A DNA stretch of 10,890 nt, taken from MKRK01 sp001896915. Its GTDB lineage: Bacteria > Bacillota > Clostridia > Oscillospirales > Acutalibacteraceae. The position numbers were made by a program, and so were the translations under genes. The notes under the pieces are model-generated. The model was not told the DNA's origin. It saw nothing but the letters and a program-made list of their open reading frames with translations, and did no database searches. Location of the stretch: contig CALJJF010000129.1 in NCBI GenBank assembly GCA_937973935.1, forward strand, positions 1 to 10,890, written 5' to 3'. Shown piece by piece: positions 7,410 through 10,890 of this stretch (within the stretch, counting starts at the first letter, position 1; each line of letters begins with the position of its first letter).

Positions 7410-7463
7410 TCTATCACATGTTTTATTACGATAACATGTTATAATTCTATCACATGAAAAGAC
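7410..7463. repeat. Three imperfect 18-base direct repeats with an internal palindrome
   Basis: Units lie at 7410-7427, 7428-7445 and 7446-7463. Each contains ACATG at the same offset (7416, 7434 and 7452). Units 1 and 3 share their first 11 bases, TCTATCACATG. Unit 2 matches unit 1 at 13 of 18 positions. Bases 7431-7442 (ATAACATGTTAT) are a perfect 12-base palindrome. The array covers the last codons and stop of sua5 and the upstream region of coaE, so it could be a multi-site operator or the remains of a short tandem duplication. Confidence 0.6.
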
Positions 7464-8455
7464 GCGGCACGCAGCAATCTGTTATAAACCGCAAGACCGA
7501 CCCCTTCGCTGCCGGGACATCGGGCATGGATTTTCTCGGCGCCAAGCTGATCAAATTCACGCAAGCAGGAGAACAGACGGGAAGCTTGGGTGGCAAAATC
7601 ATGTTCACTGCCAAGGGATAAAAAGGGCACCTTCAATTCGTCACAATCTTCATCAAAGCACAATGCATAGCCGTTATTTTGGTTGACATAATTAATATAT
7701 TGCGATTTTGTGCCTTTCAGAACAATAACTTCTGCTTTTGGTGAATAATGCTTATATTTCATTCCGGGTGCCAGGGGGACTTCACCGGTGAATTGTCCGA
7801 ATATGGTTTTGTCCATAGAAACCGGACCGATCACGGCTTCAATGTCTTCCTGTCCGATATAGCCGGGTCTTAAAATCACCGGAACATCATGGGCAAGGGA
7901 CAGCACGGTGGATTCCAGCCCGACAGTACAGCTTCCGCCGTCTATAATCCCATCCACTCTGCCTGCCAAATCCACAATACAGTGCTCCGCCGTGGTGGGG
8001 CTGACCCCGCCGGAGAGATTGGCGGAGGGAGCGGCAAGGGGAAAGCCGCAGGCTCTGATGAGATCACGGGCAATGGTATTGTCCGGGATGCGGATACCAA
8101 CGGTGGAAAGACCGCAGCTGACTGTTTCGGGAATGGCGGCTGATTTTTTGAGCACCAAGGTGAGAGGACCGGGCCAAAAGGACTTTGCAAGCTTGTATGC
8201 CTGCTGCGGCAGTTCTGTGGTCAGTTCGTGAATCATAGACCAATCAGCGATATGCACAATGAGGGGATTGTCCTGCGCCCTTCCTTTTGCTTCGAATATT
8301 TTTAATACAGCTTTGCCGTCCAGCGCATTGGCGGCAAGCCCGTATACCGTTTCTGTGGGGATGGCAACCAGACCGCCTTTTTTCAGTAGTTCTGCACCGG
8401 TCTGAATTCCCTTTTTGTCGTCTTTTAACAGCAAGGTATTAATCTCAATCACCAC
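7439..8455 (-). CDS. sua5: L-threonylcarbamoyladenylate synthase, two-domain Sua5 type
   Basis: This 338-residue enzyme makes threonylcarbamoyl-AMP from threonine, bicarbonate and ATP, the first step of the t6A modification at position 37 of ANN-decoding tRNAs. The N-terminal YrdC/TsaC domain shows IPTETVYGLAANA (32-44), KGRAQDNPLIVHI (57-69), WPGPLTLVL (94-102), SANLSGGVSPT (144-154) and DGGSCTVGLESTV (172-184). APGMKYKHYSPKAEV (229-243) is the Sua5 linker into the C-terminal domain (about 245-338), so this is Sua5 rather than the short TsaC form. The start is a GTG inside the 3' end of prfA, with an 11-base overlap and only a weak upstream site, which suggests coupled translation. The partner genes tsaB, tsaD and tsaE are not in the window. 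Confidence 0.95.
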   Translation of the reverse strand: MVIEINTLLLKDDKKGIQTGAELLKKGGLVAIPTETVYGLAANALDGKAVLKIFEAKGRAQDNPLIVHIADWSMIHELTTELPQQAYKLAKSFWPGPLTLVLKKSAAIPETVSCGLSTVGIRIPDNTIARDLIRACGFPLAAPSANLSGGVSPTTAEHCIVDLAGRVDGIIDGGSCTVGLESTVLSLAHDVPVILRPGYIGQEDIEAVIGPVSMDKTIFGQFTGEVPLAPGMKYKHYSPKAEVIVLKGTKSQYINYVNQNNGYALCFDEDCDELKVPFLSLGSEHDFATQASRLFSCLREFDQLGAEKIHARCPGSEGVGLAVYNRLLRAASFHVIEL

Positions 8456-9518
8456 TCGCTTTTAGCTTCTCTGCACGGTCGGCCGTGATCAGTGCGTCAA
8501 TGATTTCGTCCAGAGAACCGTTTAAAATTTGTTCCAGCTTGTATAAGGTCAAACCGATACGGTGGTCGGTCACTCTGCTTTGGGAATAGTTATAGGTACG
8601 AATCCGTTCGGAACGGTCGCCGCTGCCCACCTGGGTTCTGCGATCGCCAGCAATTTGTTCGATTTGCTCTCTCATCATATTGTCATAAATGCGGGAGCGA
8701 AGTACTTTCATGGCCTTTTCCTTGTTTTTGTGCTGGCTGCGTTCGTCCTGACACTCCACAATGGTACCCGTCGGAAGATGGGTGATGCGGATTGCGCTGT
8801 CCGTGGTGTTAACATGCTGACCACCTGCGCCACTGGAACGGTATGTGTCGATCTGCAAATCAGAGGGGTTGATTTCAAACTCTACTTCTTCGGCTTCCGG
8901 AAGCACAGCAACGGTAACCGCTGAGGTGTGAATTCTGCCCGAAGATTCGGTTTCAGGAACACGCTGGACACGGTGGGCGCCACTTTCAAACTTTAAACGG
9001 GAATAAGCGCCGTCACCCTCAATCATAAAGCTGACTTCCTTGTATCCGCCCAGCTCCGTTTCGTTGCTGCTGACAATGTCCACCTTCCAGCCCCGTGCTT
9101 CGCTGTACATGGTATACATACGTGTCAATACGCCGGCAAACAAGGACGCTTCCTCACCGCCGACGCCACCACGGATTTCCATGATCACATTTTTGTCATC
9201 GTTGGGGTCACGGGGCAGAAGAATGATTTTCAACTCTTCTGCTATCACATCAAGACGGTTTCTGGCGCTGTTGAATTCTTCATCCACCATTTCACGAAAA
9301 TCCTTGTCCAGCCCGCCTGCGTCCAACAGTGCTTTTGCTTCTTCCATATCGCTTTTGGTTTTTGCGTATTCCCGGTATTTTTCAACAATGGGGGAAAGCT
9401 GCTTGCTTTCCTTCATCAGCTTTTTAAACTGGTTTTGATCCGTGATTACAGATGGATCCATCAGCTTGTCGCTGACCTCCATATATCTGTTTTCTACTTC
9501 TTTTAATCTGTCAAACAT
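8445..9518 (-). CDS. prfA: Peptide chain release factor 1
   Basis: This 357-residue factor recognises UAA and UAG in the ribosomal A site and triggers release of the finished protein. GGQ at 232-234, inside RSSGAGGQHVNTTDSAIR, enters the peptidyl transferase centre. The codon-reading tripeptide is PET (188-190) in QRVPETESSGRIHTS, the class-1 P-x-T form; RF2 would have SPF. GGVGGEEA (117-124) and the C-terminal RIRTYNYSQSRVTDHRIG are also typical. Length is normal. ATG at 9516-9518 has AAAGGA eight bases upstream. The methyltransferase gene prmC, often beside prfA in Firmicutes, is absent here; the next gene is sua5. The leader contains a two-part hairpin. Confidence 0.97.
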   Translation of the reverse strand: MFDRLKEVENRYMEVSDKLMDPSVITDQNQFKKLMKESKQLSPIVEKYREYAKTKSDMEEAKALLDAGGLDKDFREMVDEEFNSARNRLDVIAEELKIILLPRDPNDDKNVIMEIRGGVGGEEASLFAGVLTRMYTMYSEARGWKVDIVSSNETELGGYKEVSFMIEGDGAYSRLKFESGAHRVQRVPETESSGRIHTSAVTVAVLPEAEEVEFEINPSDLQIDTYRSSGAGGQHVNTTDSAIRITHLPTGTIVECQDERSQHKNKEKAMKVLRSRIYDNMMREQIEQIAGDRRTQVGSGDRSERIRTYNYSQSRVTDHRIGLTLYKLEQILNGSLDEIIDALITADRAEKLKASGD

Positions 9519-9536
9519 AAACGAAATCCTTTCATA

Positions 9537-9587
9537 AAGTCAATTACGGTCAGCAACCTTAGCCTTTCGACCGATGGGAATTGACTT
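9537..9587 (-). other. Two-part stem-loop in the prfA leader
   Basis: Bases 9537-9545 and 9579-9587 are a perfect 9-base-pair inverted repeat (AAGTCAATT with AATTGACTT). Inside, 9547-9551 and 9569-9573 pair as CGGTC with GACCG around a 17-base loop. The outer stem ends 18 bases before the prfA start codon, just upstream of its ribosome binding site. There is no T run after it, so it is not a terminator. I do not recognise it as a known riboswitch. Confidence 0.5.
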
Positions 9588-9590
9588 GGT

Positions 9591-9619
9591 ATCCTATCCT
9601 GATTTTCATATAGAAACAA
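9591..9619 (-). promoter_or_regulatory. Weak candidate promoter for prfA
   Basis: On the minus strand there is TTGTTT (9614-9619), a 17-base spacer and TAGGAT (9591-9596). Matches are 3 of 6 and 4 of 6. If used, transcription would start near 9584, within the first arm of the prfA leader hairpin. The match is weak, and prfA may instead be read from the DUF951 promoter. Confidence 0.2.
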
Positions 9620-9653
9620 ATGATAATCGAGAAGACAATCACATTCTCTTGTA

Positions 9654-9839
9654 TTATTCTCGTATGATTTTTTTGATATTCTTTTCGCACTTCGCCCGGG
9701 GCAGCATGACCTCATGGGAACAGCCCATACACCGGATTCTGAAATCCATGCCGATGCGCAGCACCAAAAATTGCTTGCCGCCGCAGGGATGTGGTTTTTT
9801 CATTTCTAAGATATCACCGGTACGAACATCCAAATTCAT
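9654..9839 (-). CDS. DUF951 family small protein
   Basis: This 61-residue protein matches the Firmicute DUF951 pattern: TGDILEMKKPHPCGG near the start, then IGMDFRIRCMGCSHEVMLPR. Its function is not established. Cys19, Cys37, Cys40 and Cys51, with a CxxC pair at 37-40, might bind a metal, but that is inference. The frame is open up to an ATG at 9899, but the good promoter at 9870-9899 puts the transcript start near 9863, which rules out the two outermost ATGs. Of the remaining two, the ATG at 9837-9839 gives the family-like N-terminus (MNLDV-TGDI). AAAGG lies only two bases before it, unusually close; the ATG at 9849-9851 has no ribosome binding site at all. The next gene, prfA, starts 135 bases downstream. 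Confidence 0.85.
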   Translation of the reverse strand: MNLDVRTGDILEMKKPHPCGGKQFLVLRIGMDFRIRCMGCSHEVMLPRAKCEKNIKKIIRE

Positions 9840-9869
9840 CACCTTTATCATATTTTTATATTTCATAGT

Positions 9870-9899
9870 ATTATAACATTCTGAAGTATAATATGGCAA
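9870..9899 (-). promoter_or_regulatory. Sigma-A-type promoter of the DUF951 gene
   Basis: On the minus strand there is TTGCCA (9894-9899, 5 of 6 to consensus), an 18-base spacer and a perfect TATAAT (9870-9875). The start point would be near 9863, about 24 bases before the chosen DUF951 start codon. This is one of the two best promoters in the window and may also feed prfA and sua5. Confidence 0.7.
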
Positions 9900-9934
9900 T
9901 TATTTTTTGTCATAGTTTTCATTTTATTTTCCCC

Positions 9935-9962
9935 TTGTATTGATTTTGGTTTTTGGTATAAT
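9935..9962 (+). promoter_or_regulatory. Extended -10 promoter of mnmA
   Basis: A perfect TATAAT at 9957-9962 is preceded by TGG (9954-9956), giving an extended -10 element. TTGTAT at 9935-9940 is a partial -35 box with a 16-base spacer. The start point would be near 9969, leaving a leader of about 18 bases before the mnmA ATG. It is back to back with the DUF951 promoter, the two -35 boxes being about 35 bases apart. Confidence 0.7.
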
Positions 9963-9986
9963 ATTCATTGAAGAATAGAGAAGGTG

Positions 9987-10890
9987 ATGGAAATTTTAAA
10001 TAAGAAACGAGTTTTGGTAGCGATGAGCGGGGGGGTGGATTCTTCCGTTGCGGCGGCACTGTTGTTGGAGCAAGGCTATGAGGTTGAGGGTGTCACCATG
10101 CAGATCTGGCCGGATATCGAGGACGAGGAGGAACGCCAGAGTGTTGGCTGCTGCTCGCTGTCCGCCGTGGAGGATGCACGGATGGTTGCCCGCAAGCTTG
10201 GTATCCGTTACCATGTGTTTAATTTCAAGGACGTGTTTCACAAAAGCGTCATAGAGCCGTTTATTCATGAATATATCAACGGCAGAACGCCGAATCCCTG
10301 CATCTTGTGTAACCGTGTGGTAAAGTTTGAGGCGTTACTGGGACGGGCCCTGGCGCTGCATTTTGATTATATCGCTACGGGGCATTACGGGCTGATTGAC
10401 AAAAACGACGCAACCGGGCGGTATGAGCTGCGCCGGTCAAAAACCATTGAGAAGGATCAGACCTATGCGTTATACAATTTAACCCAACATCAGCTGGCAC
10501 ATCTTTTGTTGCCCATTGGTTCGCTGACCAAGCCAGAGGTAAGGGAGTATGCCGAAAAAATAGGGCTGCCGGTGTTTGACAAGCCCGACAGCCAGGAAAT
10601 TTGTTTTGTAAAAGACAATGATTACGGCGGATTTATTGAAAAAAGCGGGGTAGCTATCCAGAAGGGGAACTTTGTGGATTTAAGAGGCAATGTTCTCGGT
10701 CAGCATAAAGGGATCGTGCATTATACCATCGGGCAGCGAAAAGGGTTGGGAATGAGTTTTGGGGAGCCACGCTTTGTGGTGGACATCAATGCACAAACCA
10801 ACGAGGTTGTGCTGGGTAGCAATGAAGACACAAAATCAGTAGAGTTGATTGCGGGAGATTTAAACTTTATTTCTGTGGACGGGATCAAAA
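9987..10890 (+). CDS. mnmA: tRNA 2-thiouridine(34) synthase MnmA, 3' end cut by window
   Basis: This enzyme adenylates and thiolates U34 of the tRNAs for Lys, Glu and Gln, using sulfur passed from a cysteine desulfurase. The first 301 codons are present; the family is usually about 355-365 residues, so roughly 55-60 are missing. The PP-loop SGGVDSS is at 14-20. TPNPCILCN (101-109) carries the catalytic Cys105, and DSQEICF (201-207) carries the second catalytic Cys206. Also present are ATGHYG (130-135), KDQTYALYNL (156-165) and HYTIGQRKGLG (245-255). The ATG at 9987-9989 is preceded by AGAGAAGG only two bases away, which is unusually tight; no alternative start nearby is better. It is the only rightward gene and is divergent from DUF951. 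Confidence 0.96.
   Translation, partial: MEILNKKRVLVAMSGGVDSSVAAALLLEQGYEVEGVTMQIWPDIEDEEERQSVGCCSLSAVEDARMVARKLGIRYHVFNFKDVFHKSVIEPFIHEYINGRTPNPCILCNRVVKFEALLGRALALHFDYIATGHYGLIDKNDATGRYELRRSKTIEKDQTYALYNLTQHQLAHLLLPIGSLTKPEVREYAEKIGLPVFDKPDSQEICFVKDNDYGGFIEKSGVAIQKGNFVDLRGNVLGQHKGIVHYTIGQRKGLGMSFGEPRFVVDINAQTNEVVLGSNEDTKSVELIAGDLNFISVDGIK

Noticed and set aside
7431..7442. 12-base palindrome as a stand-alone operator
   Set aside because: One or more perfect 12-base palindromes are expected by chance in this length; it is only of interest as part of the 18-base repeat array.
9503..9715. Leftward open frame of 70 codons between DUF951 and prfA
   Set aside because: It overlaps both genes in another frame, resembles no family, and covers the leader hairpin.
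9996..10268. Leftward open frame of 90 codons inside mnmA
   Set aside because: It is antisense to the PP-loop region of mnmA and shows no family features.

Overview
The window looks like chromosomal DNA from a Clostridia-type Firmicute (Eubacteriales, possibly Oscillospiraceae-like). This rests on the gene families present (DUF951, DUF4830, an MsmX/UgpC-type sugar ATPase, a two-domain Sua5), on AAGGAG-type ribosome binding sites and on sigma-A-type promoters. The genus cannot be fixed from the sequence alone. All genes but the last are on the minus strand, so they are read from high to low coordinates. The left and right ends each cut a gene.

Layout from right to left in transcription order. 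A divergent pair of good promoters at 9870-9962 fires rightwards into mnmA (tRNA 2-thiouridylase, cut by the window end) and leftwards into a small DUF951 protein. After DUF951 come prfA (release factor 1, preceded by a leader hairpin) and sua5 (threonylcarbamoyl-AMP synthase), which overlap by 11 bases. After a 112-base gap comes a tightly overlapping set: coaE (last step of CoA synthesis), a membrane-anchored lytic transglycosylase and an M18 aminopeptidase. Next are a single-pass membrane protein with a DUF4830 domain and an RsuA-type rRNA pseudouridine synthase. Then comes a stand-alone carbohydrate ABC transporter ATPase with its own terminator. Last is a secreted right-handed parallel beta-helix protein whose Thr/Ser linker is cut by the window start.

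Functionally, most of the window is translation and RNA-modification housekeeping (mnmA, prfA, sua5, rsuA) plus CoA synthesis, cell-wall turnover and peptide breakdown. The far left is the carbohydrate side: a shared-type ATPase next to a secreted polysaccharide-binding or polysaccharide-cleaving candidate.

I found no CRISPR array, insertion sequence, phage gene, tRNA or rRNA, and no convincing new multi-gene system. The points worth a second look are non-coding: a three-copy 18-base repeat over the sua5 stop codon, the prfA leader hairpin, a 16-base perfect palindrome upstream of the beta-helix gene and the hexanucleotide tract at the left edge. The DUF4830 protein is the one full-length gene without a known function besides DUF951. 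No gene-free stretch exceeds 300 bases.
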